Assembly: GCA_019635585.1 (NCBI GenBank)
Contig: JAHBZE010000001.1
Location: 1,488,001 to 1,552,000 of the forward strand
DNA: 64,000 bases
Direction of reading: 5' to 3'
Source of the DNA: Xanthobacteraceae bacterium
GTDB taxonomy: Bacteria > Pseudomonadota > Alphaproteobacteria > Rhizobiales > Xanthobacteraceae
Below are positions 52,915-61,853 of this stretch, piece after piece. The number at the start of each line of letters is the position of its first letter. Within the stretch, counting starts at the first letter, position 1. Below the pieces are notes generated by a model. It was not told the DNA's origin, did no database searches, and saw only the letters and a program-made list of their open reading frames with translations. The position numbers and the translations under genes were made by a program.

Positions 52915-53952
52915 ATGGCCGCCTTCCACCAGCGGGTCTTCTCCGGCGTTCAGCCCACCGGAAACCTCCACCTCGGCAATTATCTCGGCGCGATCAAACG
53001 TTTCGTCGAATTGCAGGCAGAACACGAATGCATTTACTGCGTCGTCGATTTGCATGCGATCACGGTCTGGCAGGAGCCGGAAGAACTCTTGCGCCACACG
53101 CGCGAAGTCACTGCCGCTTTCATCGCCTGCGGCATCGATCCGAAGAAGCACATCGTCTTCAACCAGAGCCAGGTTTCCGGCCATGCCGAGCTCGCCTGGA
53201 TCTTCAACTGTGTCGCGCGGCTCGGCTGGCTGAACCGCATGACGCAATTCAAGGAGAAAGCCGGCAAGGATCGCGAGAACGTCTCGGTCGGTCTTTATGC
53301 CTATCCCGACCTGATGGCGGCCGACATTCTGGTCTATCGCGCGACGCATGTGCCGGTCGGCGAAGACCAGAAACAGCATCTCGAGCTTTGCCGCGACATC
53401 GCGCAGAAGTTCAACAACGATTACGGCAAACGCATCGCCGATCTCGGCTTTGGCGACGTCTACTTTCCGCTGACTGAGCCGTTGATCTCGGGTCCGGCGA
53501 CGCGCGTGATGTCGCTGCGCGACGGCACCAAGAAAATGTCGAAATCCGACACGTCCGATAATTCGCGCATCAACCTCACCGACGACGCCGACACGATCGC
53601 GCAGAAATTCCGCCGCGCGAAAACCGATCCGCATCCGCTGCCTTCGACGATCGCGGAAATGGAAGCGCGGCCCGAAGCCGACAACCTGATCGGCATTTAC
53701 GCAGCACTCGCCGACAAGACCGCGGAAGACGTGCTGAAAGAATTCGGCGGCGCGCAGTTCTCCAAATTCAAGGAGGCACTCACCGAACTAGCGGTGACGA
53801 AGCTCGGGCCGATCGGCGCGGAGATGAAGCGGCTCACCGCGGACCCCGCGCATATCGACAGAGTGCTGGCCGATGGTGCGGCGCGTGCGCGCGTTATCGC
53901 AAGCGGCGTCATGAAGGACGTCGGCAAGATCGTCGGTTTCGTCGGGTCGTAA
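52915..53952 (+). CDS. trpS: Tryptophan-tRNA ligase
   Basis: Charges tRNA-Trp. The 345-residue class I synthetase shows [12 protein letters not shown] (HIGH-type motif, residues 14-25) and KMSKS near 208, with the tryptophan-pocket region CVVDLHAIT and GEDQKQHLE between. The ATG at 52915 begins the conserved VFSGVQPTG segment after nine residues and is preceded by AAAGGAT; the open frame extends 30 codons upstream, without conservation. Universal stress protein and nfu genes follow. Complete and standard. Confidence 0.95.
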   Translation: MAAFHQRVFSGVQPTGNLHLGNYLGAIKRFVELQAEHECIYCVVDLHAITVWQEPEELLRHTREVTAAFIACGIDPKKHIVFNQSQVSGHAELAWIFNCVARLGWLNRMTQFKEKAGKDRENVSVGLYAYPDLMAADILVYRATHVPVGEDQKQHLELCRDIAQKFNNDYGKRIADLGFGDVYFPLTEPLISGPATRVMSLRDGTKKMSKSDTSDNSRINLTDDADTIAQKFRRAKTDPHPLPSTIAEMEARPEADNLIGIYAALADKTAEDVLKEFGGAQFSKFKEALTELAVTKLGPIGAEMKRLTADPAHIDRVLADGAARARVIASGVMKDVGKIVGFVGS

Positions 53953-54036
53953 TCGCCGCATAATATCGCACTGTCGCGCTCCGGCTTGGCCACGGCGTCC
54001 GCGCGTGGCAGAGTCCCGCGTCAACGGAATCGATCC

Positions 54037-54534
54037 ATGCCCCGCACGCGCCAAAGTTTCGAATCCGGCCACCACCGCAAATTCATGGTCGTCATCGACG
54101 AAACGCCGGAGTGCGACCGTGCCGTCTATTACGCGAGCCGCCGCGCTGTACGCACCGGCGGCAAACTCGTCATGCTTTCGGTGATCCCGACCGGCGAAGC
54201 GAATCAGCAATGGCTCGGCGTTGGCGAACTCATGCTTGCTGAAGCGCGCGACGAAGTCGAAAAGCGGCTCGATCATTTCGCCGCGCGCGCGCGGCATCTT
54301 GCCGGCATCGATGCGGAGCGGGTAATCCGCGAAGGCAGCAAGGCCGAAGAGATTCAAAAGCTCATCGACGAGGATCCCGACATCGGCGTGCTGGTGCTCG
54401 CTGCGGGAACCGACAACAAAGGTCCCGGCCCGCTCGTCTCCTCGCTCGCCAGCAACCGCTCGGTGACCATGACCATTCCGATCACCATCGTGCCGGGCCA
54501 GCTTACCGACGAAGAACTCGACGCTTTGGCGTAG
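54037..54534 (+). CDS. Universal stress protein (UspA fold)
   Basis: A 165-residue single-domain Usp protein. The FMVVIDETPECDRAVYYASRRA opening is the first strand and helix of the fold, preceded by about 14 extra basic residues. The nucleotide-binding loop of ATP-type Usps would be a GxxGx9GS motif; here only LVLAAGTDNKGPGPLVSSLAS is present, so ATP binding is plausible but not typical. The start 54037 is the last ATG before the domain. It lies between trpS and nfu, an arrangement common in rhizobia. The physiological role is undefined. Confidence 0.85.
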   Translation: MPRTRQSFESGHHRKFMVVIDETPECDRAVYYASRRAVRTGGKLVMLSVIPTGEANQQWLGVGELMLAEARDEVEKRLDHFAARARHLAGIDAERVIREGSKAEEIQKLIDEDPDIGVLVLAAGTDNKGPGPLVSSLASNRSVTMTIPITIVPGQLTDEELDALA

Positions 54535-54638
54535 GAACCAAGCATAAAAGCGTTGCGCCGCGCTCCCTTCCGGAAAGGGACCGGAACCCCTACATTAGGG
54601 ATGAAATACGCCGAACGGGCCTGAAGGAGGCCGGAACG

Positions 54639-55199
54639 ATGTTCATCCAGACCGAAACTACGCCGAATCCGGCGACCTTGAAGTTCCTGCCTGGCAAACC
54701 AGTATTGCCGCAGGGCACGCTTGATCTGCGTACCAAGGAGGATGCCGCGCGCTCCCCGCTCGCGGCAACGCTCTTCGAGATTCCGGAAGTCTCGGGCGTG
54801 TTCTTCGGCCAGGATTTCATCACCGTCAGCAAGACGGGCGGCGAATGGCAGCATCTGAAGCCCGCGATCCTCGGCGCGATCATGGAGCACTATCTCTCCG
54901 GAGAGCCGATCCTGAAATCCGGGGCTTCGGCGCAGACCTCCGCGGACGAAGAATTCTTCGATGCCGACGACGCTTCCACCGTCGCGACCATCAAGGAACT
55001 GATCGAGACGCGTGTGCGCCCCGCGGTCGCGAACGACGGCGGCGACATTACCTTCCGCGGCTACAAGGACGGCGTCGTATTCCTGAACATGAAGGGCGCC
55101 TGCGCCGGCTGCCCCTCGTCCACCGCGACGCTGAAAAACGGCATCGAAAACCTGCTCCGGCATTTCGTGCCGGACGTGCAGGAAGTCAGGCCGATGTGA
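54639..55199 (+). CDS. Nfu-type iron-sulfur scaffold/carrier protein
   Basis: A 186-residue NfuA-like protein. The N-terminal Nfu_N domain (about 1-88, MFIQTETTPNPATLKFLPG) is followed by a NifU C-terminal domain with CAGC (C154, C157) that holds a bridging 4Fe-4S cluster with a second subunit. It delivers clusters to target apoproteins in the cytoplasm. GGAGG upstream supports the start. A terminator hairpin follows the stop immediately, so transcription probably ends here rather than continuing into tsaB. Confidence 0.93.
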   Translation: MFIQTETTPNPATLKFLPGKPVLPQGTLDLRTKEDAARSPLAATLFEIPEVSGVFFGQDFITVSKTGGEWQHLKPAILGAIMEHYLSGEPILKSGASAQTSADEEFFDADDASTVATIKELIETRVRPAVANDGGDITFRGYKDGVVFLNMKGACAGCPSSTATLKNGIENLLRHFVPDVQEVRPM

Positions 55200-55204
55200 T
55201 GATG

Positions 55205-55235
55205 CGGGCCGCCTTCACCGGGCGGCCCGTTTCCT
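55205..55235 (+). terminator. Rho-independent terminator after nfu
   Basis: CGGGCCGCC (55205-55213) pairs with GGCGGCCCG (55221-55229) around a seven-base loop, and TTTCCT follows. It starts five bases beyond the nfu stop codon. The T-run is interrupted, so it is of moderate strength. Confidence 0.72.
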
Positions 55236-55275
55236 TTAAGACGCAACGCACCGCTTCCGGATTGCGCGCCCGTCC

Positions 55276-55962
55276 ATGAAAATTTTAGCGATCGATACCG
55301 CGCTCGACGCCTGTCAGGCCGCGATCTTCGATTCCGCCGAAGCGAAGACGATCGCGTTTCTCTCCCACGATATGCGGCGCGGTCACGCGGAGGCATTGAT
55401 CCCGACGATCGCTGACGCGATGAAGGCGGCGGGACTCGATTACGGCGATCTCGACCGAATCGCGACAACCGTCGGACCCGGCAGTTATACCGGGTTGCGC
55501 GTCGGCATCTCGACCGCGAAGGGACTTGCGCTCGCGTCCGGGAAACCCGCGGTCGGCATCACGACGCTCGCGGCTTTCAGCGCGCCCCTGATCGACGACG
55601 ATCCGGCAGTGCCCGTTGTCGCCGCGATCGATGCGCGGCACGGAAATGTTTTCTTTCACATGGCAGGCGCAGGACATCGCGTGCTCTTAAGTCCCCGCCA
55701 CACTTCGATCGAGGAAGCGGTGCTCTCGATCTCGACCGGACCGGTCCGGCTGGTGGGCCCGGCCGCGCCGCTGCTTGCAGCGAAATGGCCGCGCCAATCG
55801 GGCGCCGTGCCGGTGGCGGTCGATCCGCGCGCCAAGCCTGCAATTGAATGGGTCGCACGGCTTGCGGCGATCACCGAGCCGATCCGCTCGCCGGCGAAAC
55901 CGCTTTATCTGCGTGCGCCCGATGTCACGCCGCAGCAGATCCATCACGTTCCGCGGCGATGA
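55276..55962 (+). CDS. tsaB: tRNA threonylcarbamoyladenosine biosynthesis protein TsaB
   Basis: A 228-residue ASKHA-fold protein that dimerises with TsaD to make the t6A37 modification of ANN-decoding tRNAs. It shows the first strand ILAIDTALDACQAAI and the conserved TTVGPGSYTGLRVGISTAKGLAL near residues 60-85. The gene overlaps rimI by four bases. TsaB together with RimI is a standard bacterial pair. The ATP site is degenerate, as expected in TsaB. Confidence 0.92.
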   Translation: MKILAIDTALDACQAAIFDSAEAKTIAFLSHDMRRGHAEALIPTIADAMKAAGLDYGDLDRIATTVGPGSYTGLRVGISTAKGLALASGKPAVGITTLAAFSAPLIDDDPAVPVVAAIDARHGNVFFHMAGAGHRVLLSPRHTSIEEAVLSISTGPVRLVGPAAPLLAAKWPRQSGAVPVAVDPRAKPAIEWVARLAAITEPIRSPAKPLYLRAPDVTPQQIHHVPRR

Positions 55963-56453
55963 TCGGCAAACTCGCGCAGCTCTTCAAGCGCTCCGAGCCT
56001 GCGATTCTCGATGCGCGGCCGAGCGACGCATCCGCGCTCGCGGCATTGCATCGGATCTCCTTCCGGCACGGCTGGAGCGAAGCCGAATTCGAGCGGCTGC
56101 TCGCCGATCGCGGTGCGATCGCGCATGTCGCGCGCGCGGATGGAGGCCGGGGGCCGGTGCTCGGCTTCGTGCTTTCGCATCGCGTGGATCGTGAAGCCGA
56201 AATCCTGCTGGTTGCACTCGCGCCGGGCGAGCGCGGACGCGGCACCGCTTCACGACTGCTGGCAAAACACATGGCAAGGCTCGCGGCGGCGGGCGTCACG
56301 CGCGTGTTTCTCGAGGTCGACGAAGGCAACGCGGCGGCACGCAAGCTCTACGCGCGCGCGGGCTTCGAGGAAGTCGGCCGCCGTGCGGGGTATTATCGTA
56401 AGCCCGAAGGAAACGCCGCGGCGCTCGTGCTCGGGCGCGATCTCCAGGCGTAA
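55959..56453 (+). CDS. rimI: GNAT N-acetyltransferase RimI-like
   Basis: A 164-residue acetyltransferase that in E. coli acetylates the N-terminal alanine of ribosomal protein bS18. The acetyl-CoA loop is APGERGRGTASRLLAKH (about 88-104), and the C-terminal VDEGNAAARKLYARAGFEEVGRR stretch is the GNAT motif B typical of RimI. The start at 55959 overlaps the tsaB stop as ATGA. An internal frame shift to other readings shows no conservation. Function by family and by linkage to tsaB. Confidence 0.88.
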   Translation: MIGKLAQLFKRSEPAILDARPSDASALAALHRISFRHGWSEAEFERLLADRGAIAHVARADGGRGPVLGFVLSHRVDREAEILLVALAPGERGRGTASRLLAKHMARLAAAGVTRVFLEVDEGNAAARKLYARAGFEEVGRRAGYYRKPEGNAAALVLGRDLQA

Positions 56454-56521
56454 TGTTGCCAGGTGGACGCGCGGACTAGCCGCCCCTAGAATCCGCCGAA
56501 ACGGCCGCAACGAGGTTTGAA

Positions 56522-56956
56522 TTGCCGAACGAACGAGAGCTTTCCGCGATCGAGCAGGCGTGCGCTGCCAGGGGCATGCGCATGACCGAGCAGCGGCGCG
56601 TGATCGCGCGGGTGCTCGGCGCATCGCAGGATCATCCAGACGTCGAGGAGCTCTATCGCCGCGCCTCGGCGATCGACGACAAGATCTCCATTTCGACGGT
56701 CTATCGCACCGTGAAGCTGTTCGAGGACTCCGGCATCATTGAGCGGCACGATTTCCGGGAAGGCCGCTCCCGCTACGAGCAGGTTCCCGACGAACACCAT
56801 GATCACCTGATCGACGTGAACAGCGGCAGCGTGATTGAATTCCGCTCGGAGGAAATCGAGCGCTTGCAGGAAGAGATCGCGCGCCGCCACGGCTACAAGC
56901 TCGTCGGCCACCGGCTCGAACTCTACGCGGTGCGTCTGAAGAGCAAATCGTCCTGA
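56522..56956 (+). CDS. Fur-family metalloregulator (Fur/Mur type), TTG start
   Basis: A 144-residue Fur-like repressor. The winged helix has ISISTVYRTVKLFEDSGII (about 55-73), and the metal site EHHDH (H92, H93, D94, H95) follows. The CxxC structural-zinc cysteines of canonical Fur (in LICLDCG) are replaced: here the text reads LIDVNSGSVIEF, and the only cysteine is C14. That matches alphaproteobacterial Fur, many of which respond to manganese and are called Mur. A GAGG six bases before TTG 56522 supports the non-ATG start. It lies ahead of plsC/olsA-like and miaB. Confidence 0.88.
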   Translation: MPNERELSAIEQACAARGMRMTEQRRVIARVLGASQDHPDVEELYRRASAIDDKISISTVYRTVKLFEDSGIIERHDFREGRSRYEQVPDEHHDHLIDVNSGSVIEFRSEEIERLQEEIARRHGYKLVGHRLELYAVRLKSKSS

Positions 56957-56961
56957 CCGCC

Positions 56962-57780
56962 ATGGGTTTCGCGTATCGCGCAACGATGTTCGTGCTGCTG
57001 CTGTTGTTCGTGGTACCGACGCAGTGGGTCGGCCTGAAATTCAAGCTGCCCTATTTCCGCACGCTGCCGGTCTGGTTTCACCGCACGGCGCTGAAGGCGC
57101 TCAGCATCAAGGTCGAAATTATCGGCAAGCCGTCGCCGCAGGATCGGCCGCTTCTGTTCGTCGCCAATCATAATTCATGGCTCGACATCCTCGTGCTCGG
57201 CTCGACCGTGCCGCTCGTCTTCATCGCCAAGGCGGAAATCGCAAAGTGGCCGCTGTTCGGTACCTTCGCGCGCATGCAGCGGTCGATCTTTGTCGACCGC
57301 TCCAAGCGTCACGGCACCGGACAAGTGAACCAGTCGATCGCGAAGATTCTTTCCGGCGGCGATCCGGTGGTGCTGTTCGGCGAAGGAACCTCCAGCGATG
57401 GCAACCGCGTTCTGCCGTTCCGCTCCGCACTGCTCGGGGGTCTGCGCGACGCGATGGAGGAGAACGGCCGCGGCTTCGTGCAGCCGGTCTCAATCGCCTA
57501 CCGGAAGTTTCACGGCATTCCGATGGGCCGCCAATACCGGGAAATCGCAGCCTGGTACGGCGACATGGACCTCATTCCCCATCTGTTGCGCGTGATCCGC
57601 GAAGGCGCGATCGACGTCACCGTTGCCTTCGGCAAGGTCATGGAAGTGGCCCATGAGGACGACCGTAAGGTCTTGTCCCGAAAGGTGGAATCAGCGGTTC
57701 GCGAGCTTGCGACGCTATCGCTCGCCGGGAGGCCCGAGATGCTTGCGGAATCCGTTTCCTTGGCCGGGGAAAGGCGCTAA
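56962..57780 (+). CDS. Lysophospholipid/lyso-ornithine-lipid acyltransferase (PlsC/OlsA-like)
   Basis: A 272-residue membrane acyltransferase. The catalytic HX4D motif is HNSWLD (H70, D75); the glycerol-phosphate pocket motif is FGEGTSSDG near residue 135. A hydrophobic N-terminal helix anchors it (residues 8-20). PlsC enzymes make phosphatidic acid from lysophosphatidic acid. In Sinorhizobium the gene at the same place, ahead of miaB, ybeZ and ybeY, is as I recall olsA, which makes ornithine lipids. The sequence alone does not separate the two. It starts five bases after fur. Confidence 0.85.
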   Translation: MGFAYRATMFVLLLLFVVPTQWVGLKFKLPYFRTLPVWFHRTALKALSIKVEIIGKPSPQDRPLLFVANHNSWLDILVLGSTVPLVFIAKAEIAKWPLFGTFARMQRSIFVDRSKRHGTGQVNQSIAKILSGGDPVVLFGEGTSSDGNRVLPFRSALLGGLRDAMEENGRGFVQPVSIAYRKFHGIPMGRQYREIAAWYGDMDLIPHLLRVIREGAIDVTVAFGKVMEVAHEDDRKVLSRKVESAVRELATLSLAGRPEMLAESVSLAGERR

Positions 57781-57855
57781 GACTTTCCACATGCCAATTC
57801 AGGGTGAATTGCCTTGCTCCCGCAACCTAGGCGGGTGCCTGCGCATTTCGGCTTA

Positions 57856-59259
57856 ATGAGCGACGCTCGTAAGGTTCATATCAAGTCGTTCGGCTGCCAG
57901 ATGAACGTCTACGACGCGCGTCGTATGGCGGACATGCTGGCGCGCGACGGTTACGCCGAAACGGCGAGCGCCGAAGAGGCCGACCTCATTATCCTCAACA
58001 CCTGCCATATCCGCGAGAAGGCGGTGGAGAAGGTCTATTCGGAACTCGGCCGCTTGCGCGAGATGCGCGCCGGGGCCGAGGCGATGGGCCGCTCGCAGAC
58101 GATCGCGGTCGCGGGTTGCGTCGCGCAGGCCGAAGGAAAAGAGATCATCCGCCGCGCGCCGTCGGTTCGGCTCGTGATCGGTCCGCAGAACATCCACCGC
58201 ATTTCCGAGTTGGTCGCGCGCGCGAACAAGGGCGAGGCCGTGGTCGATACCGAGTTCGCGGTTGAGGATAAATTCGAGCAGCTCGCAGCACCCAAACCGG
58301 AAGCGACGCGCGCGCGCGGCATCTCGGCATTCGTCACCGTGCAGGAAGGTTGCGACAAGTTCTGCACCTTCTGCGTCGTGCCTTATACGCGCGGCAACGA
58401 AGCCTCGCGTTCGGTCGAGCGAATCTTGAACGAAACACAGACATTGCTTTCGCAGGGCGTGAAGGAAATCACGCTGATCGGCCAGAACGTGAACGCCTAT
58501 CACGGCATCGGTCCGGATGGACGCGACTGGACGCTATCGAAGCTGATCGCACGGCTTGCGGAAATGCCGGAGATCCGGCGCATCCGCTACACCACCAGCC
58601 ATCCGCGCGACATGGACGACGAGCTGATCGAGGCGCATCGCGACATCGAAAAGCTCATGCCGTTCCTGCATCTGCCGGTGCAATCGGGCTCCGACCGGAT
58701 TCTCGACGAGATGAACCGCAAGCACACGCGCGCGGATTATCTGAAAATCATCGAGCGCGTGCGTAAAGCACGGCCCGACATGGCGTTCTCGTCGGACTTC
58801 ATCGTCGGCTTTCCCGGCGAAACGGATGAAGACTTCGAGGATACGCTTTCGCTCGCACGCGAGGTCGGCTACGCGCAGTGCTTCACCTTTAAATACAGCC
58901 CGCGTCCCGGCACGCCGGCCGCCGACGTCGCCGCGCAGATTCCGGAAGACGTCAAGAACGAACGACTCTACCGCCTGCAGGAATTGATCGAGGCGCAACA
59001 GCATGCATTCAATCTGTCCTGTGTCGGGACAGAAATCGATGTGCTGTTCGAGAAGCCCGGCCGTCACGAAGGCCAGATCGTCGGACGCTCGCCTTATCTT
59101 CAACCCGTGCCGGTAATCGCACCCGCGTCAATTATCGGAACGGTCGCGCGCGTGCGCGTCAAAGAACTCAGAACCTACAGCCTGATCGGCGAACTGGTGA
59201 CACGCCAGCAAATCTCGCCTGCCAACAATCCCGCTCCGGAGGTGAACGCGTTTGCGTAG
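57856..59259 (+). CDS. miaB: tRNA-2-methylthio-N6-dimethylallyladenosine synthase MiaB
   Basis: Radical-SAM methylthiotransferase that modifies position 37 of tRNAs reading UNN codons. In 467 residues the N-terminal UPF0004 domain supplies cluster ligands C14, C50 and C88, the radical-SAM motif CDKFCTFC gives C166, C170 and C173, and a C-terminal TRAM domain begins near residue 400. The ATG at 57856 opens the conserved [14 protein letters not shown]; longer readings upstream are not conserved. Its end overlaps the next gene by eight bases. All six cysteines are present. Confidence 0.95.
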   Translation: MSDARKVHIKSFGCQMNVYDARRMADMLARDGYAETASAEEADLIILNTCHIREKAVEKVYSELGRLREMRAGAEAMGRSQTIAVAGCVAQAEGKEIIRRAPSVRLVIGPQNIHRISELVARANKGEAVVDTEFAVEDKFEQLAAPKPEATRARGISAFVTVQEGCDKFCTFCVVPYTRGNEASRSVERILNETQTLLSQGVKEITLIGQNVNAYHGIGPDGRDWTLSKLIARLAEMPEIRRIRYTTSHPRDMDDELIEAHRDIEKLMPFLHLPVQSGSDRILDEMNRKHTRADYLKIIERVRKARPDMAFSSDFIVGFPGETDEDFEDTLSLAREVGYAQCFTFKYSPRPGTPAADVAAQIPEDVKNERLYRLQELIEAQQHAFNLSCVGTEIDVLFEKPGRHEGQIVGRSPYLQPVPVIAPASIIGTVARVRVKELRTYSLIGELVTRQQISPANNPAPEVNAFA

Positions 59260-60286
59260 TCCTGGTCCTGAAGCCGGCAAGAAGGCGCCGTGGGAACGCG
59301 GCAACGACAATGGGGCAAGCCTCATGGTCGCGTTCGACGACAACCGGCTCGCAAGCGTGCTGTTCGGACGTTACGGCGAAAACCTCGCACTGATCGAACG
59401 CCGCCTCGGCGTCACGATCGACCAGCGGGGCAATCACGTCTCGATCGAAGGCCCGCGCGACGCCTGCGAGAAGGCGCGCAAGACGCTCGAGGGCCTTTAC
59501 GACGAATTGCGCGCAGGACGCGACGTGGCTTCCGGCGACGTGGAGGGGGCGCTTCGTGCTGCGCAAACGCAGACTTCGTTTTTCGACGGCGATCCCAGCA
59601 CCGAGAAAGCGGCATTCGGCGACATCCGTCTGCGCAAGCGCGCAGTGCGTGCGCGCACGCCGATGCAGGACGCATATATAAAGGCGATGCAGCGAAATAC
59701 GCTCGTGTTCGGCATCGGCCCGGCCGGGACCGGTAAGACCTGGCTCGCCGTCGCGCACGCCGTGCATCTTTACGAGCGGCGGGAAGTCGACCGCATCGTG
59801 CTGTCGCGTCCCGCCGTGGAAGCCGGTGAACGCCTCGGCTTTCTTCCAGGCGACATGCGCGAGAAAGTCGACCCTTATCTCAGGCCGATGTACGACGCGC
59901 TCTACGATCTGATGGACCGCGCGCTGGTGGAACGCGCGCTGCAAACGGGCGAAATCGAAATCGCGCCGCTTGCATTCATGCGTGGCCGGACGCTCGCGCA
60001 CGCCGCGATCATTCTGGACGAGGCGCAGAACACGACGCCGATGCAAATGAAGATGTTCCTCACCCGCCTCGGCGAACATTCGCGCATGATCGTGACCGGC
60101 GACCCGTCGCAAATCGACCTGCCGCCCGGCCAAAGCTCGGGCTTGGTCGAGGCCACTGCGCTGCTTTCCGGCGTCGAGGACATTGCGCAGATTCAATTCA
60201 CCGGCGCCGACGTAGTGCGGCACGAGCTCGTCGGCCGCATCGTCGCCGCCTATGACAGCGCGGATAACAAGAAGAAAAACAAATGA
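59252..60286 (+). CDS. ybeZ: PhoH family ATPase YbeZ
   Basis: A 344-residue PhoH-domain protein. The Walker A is GPAGTGKT (G156 to T163), Walker B is AIILDEAQN near 250, with GDPSQIDLP after it. An N-terminal KH-like region (about 25-95) may bind RNA. It is the usual partner of YbeY in rRNA maturation and ribosome quality control. The TTG start overlaps the miaB stop by eight bases; GGAGG (59238-59242) lies nine bases ahead. The order miaB-ybeZ-ybeY-ybeX-lnt matches E. coli. Confidence 0.92.
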   Translation: MRSPGPEAGKKAPWERGNDNGASLMVAFDDNRLASVLFGRYGENLALIERRLGVTIDQRGNHVSIEGPRDACEKARKTLEGLYDELRAGRDVASGDVEGALRAAQTQTSFFDGDPSTEKAAFGDIRLRKRAVRARTPMQDAYIKAMQRNTLVFGIGPAGTGKTWLAVAHAVHLYERREVDRIVLSRPAVEAGERLGFLPGDMREKVDPYLRPMYDALYDLMDRALVERALQTGEIEIAPLAFMRGRTLAHAAIILDEAQNTTPMQMKMFLTRLGEHSRMIVTGDPSQIDLPPGQSSGLVEATALLSGVEDIAQIQFTGADVVRHELVGRIVAAYDSADNKKKNK

Positions 60287-60774
60287 GTTTCGCGATCGAC
60301 ATTTCGGTGGAGTCGGAAGGTTGGGCCAGGATTCCCGGCGTCGAGGCGCTGGTGAAGCGCGCGGCGGAGGCGGCACTGCTCGACAACGACGCGCCGCCTT
60401 CGGAAATCTCGATCGTTCTTTCCGACGACGAACATATCCGCGAACTGAACAAGCATCATCGCGGCATGGACAAGCCGACGAATGTGCTGTCGTTTCCGGC
60501 TGCGCGCATGAAGGCGCCTGCCGGCAGGCCGCGTCTGCTTGGCGACGTGGTACTCGCGTTCGGGACCTGCGAGCGGGAAGCGGCGGAAGAAGCCAAGCCG
60601 ATCGAAAATCACGTCAGCCATCTCGTGGTTCACGGTGTCCTGCATCTACTCGGCTACGACCACGAAGACGAAGACGAGGCGGAAACCATGGAAGCACGCG
60701 AGCGGCAGATTCTCGCGAAGCTCGGGATTCCGGACCCCTATGCGGAGCGCGGCGCGGCCGCGGGACGCGCATGA
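60283..60774 (+). CDS. ybeY: Endoribonuclease YbeY
   Basis: A single-strand-specific metallo-endoribonuclease for 16S rRNA 3'-end maturation and quality control of 70S ribosomes, first studied in Sinorhizobium and E. coli. Length 163 residues. The zinc motif HGVLHLLGYDH gives H117, H121 and H127. The start overlaps the ybeZ stop by four bases and the stop overlaps the ybeX start by four bases. Complete. Confidence 0.95.
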   Translation: MSFAIDISVESEGWARIPGVEALVKRAAEAALLDNDAPPSEISIVLSDDEHIRELNKHHRGMDKPTNVLSFPAARMKAPAGRPRLLGDVVLAFGTCEREAAEEAKPIENHVSHLVVHGVLHLLGYDHEDEDEAETMEARERQILAKLGIPDPYAERGAAAGRA

Positions 60775-61844
60775 GCGACGGCGACAGAAGTAACGGGCAG
60801 GAAAACGGCGACCACCGGCTTCCGTGGCTCGAGCGCTTGCTCGCAAGAATCGGCTTCGCACGCAAGAAATCGATCCGCGACGATCTCGCGGAAGTGCTCG
60901 CCGAAACGCCGGCCAGCCCGCAGGCGCAAACCGATTCCGAATTCACGCTGGCCGAACAATCGATGCTGCAGAACGTGCTGGCGCTGCGCGAGCGGCGCAT
61001 CGGCGACGTCATGGTGCCGCGCGCGGAAATGGTCGCGGTGAAGCAGGACATCCCGATCGGCCAGCTATTGCAGACCTTTGCGAAAGCGGGACATTCGCGG
61101 CTCGTCGTTTATGGCGAGACGCTCGATGAGCCGACCGGCATGGTTCACATCCGCGATCTGGTCTCCTATCTCACGACCCAGGCCGCGGCGGCGCAGAAAG
61201 GCAAGCGCGCACGCAAGAAGTTCGATCCGAAATCGATCGATCTCACGCAGCCGCTTTCGCAGACTAAGATCGTGCGCCGAATTCTGTTCGCCCCGCCTTC
61301 GATGCCGGTGGTCGATCTTCTGGTGAAGATGCAGGCGACGCGCATCCATCTCGCGCTTGTGATCGACGAATACGGCGGCACCGACGGACTCGTTTCGATC
61401 GAGGACATCGTCGAAGAGATTGTCGGTGACATCGAAGACGAACACGACGTCGAGGAAAACCGCATCGTGGCGCTCGGGGACGGCAGCTTCCTGGCCGACG
61501 CACGCGCCTCGCTTGCCGAAACGCTGGAAGCGGTCGGTAGCGGGTTCGATGTCGGCGCGCTCGCCGACGAAGTCGATACGCTCGGCGGCCTGATGGTTAC
61601 GCTGGCCGCGCGGGTTCCGGCGCGAAACGAAATCCTGCGCGGTCCCGGCGAATTCGATTTCGAGATCATCGACGCCGATCCGCGCCGGGTGAAGCGCGTG
61701 CGCATCTTCCGCCGCCCGCCCGATCCGCCGAAGCGCGAGCGCAAGCGCAAGCCGAAGGCGCAGCCGGATTCCGCACCGGCCCCGAATACGGAATCCGAAT
61801 CGGTAACGCCGGCAGACATGGACAACCGCAACGCCAGCGGGTAA
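60771..61844 (+). CDS. ybeX: Hemolysin/CorC-type CBS-domain protein YbeX
   Basis: A 357-residue cytosolic protein with paired CBS domains (about 78-140 and 160-225; VMVPRAEMVAVKQDIP begins the first) and a C-terminal CorC/HlyC domain (about 240-315). It lacks the DUF21 membrane part of larger relatives, as E. coli YbeX/CorC does. The role lies in magnesium/cobalt tolerance and, by recent understanding, ribosome metabolism. A lysine/proline-rich tail (after about 315) is extra. The ATG overlaps the ybeY stop. An insert of about 20 basic residues (QKGKRARKKF) sits between the CBS domains. Confidence 0.9.
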   Translation: MSDGDRSNGQENGDHRLPWLERLLARIGFARKKSIRDDLAEVLAETPASPQAQTDSEFTLAEQSMLQNVLALRERRIGDVMVPRAEMVAVKQDIPIGQLLQTFAKAGHSRLVVYGETLDEPTGMVHIRDLVSYLTTQAAAAQKGKRARKKFDPKSIDLTQPLSQTKIVRRILFAPPSMPVVDLLVKMQATRIHLALVIDEYGGTDGLVSIEDIVEEIVGDIEDEHDVEENRIVALGDGSFLADARASLAETLEAVGSGFDVGALADEVDTLGGLMVTLAARVPARNEILRGPGEFDFEIIDADPRRVKRVRIFRRPPDPPKRERKRKPKAQPDSAPAPNTESESVTPADMDNRNASG

Positions 61845-61853
61845 CCGGCGAGC

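Noticed and set aside
60252..60770. Long upstream extension of the ybeX frame
   Set aside because: It overlaps all of ybeY in another frame; the ATG at 60771 overlaps the ybeY stop and begins the family sequence.
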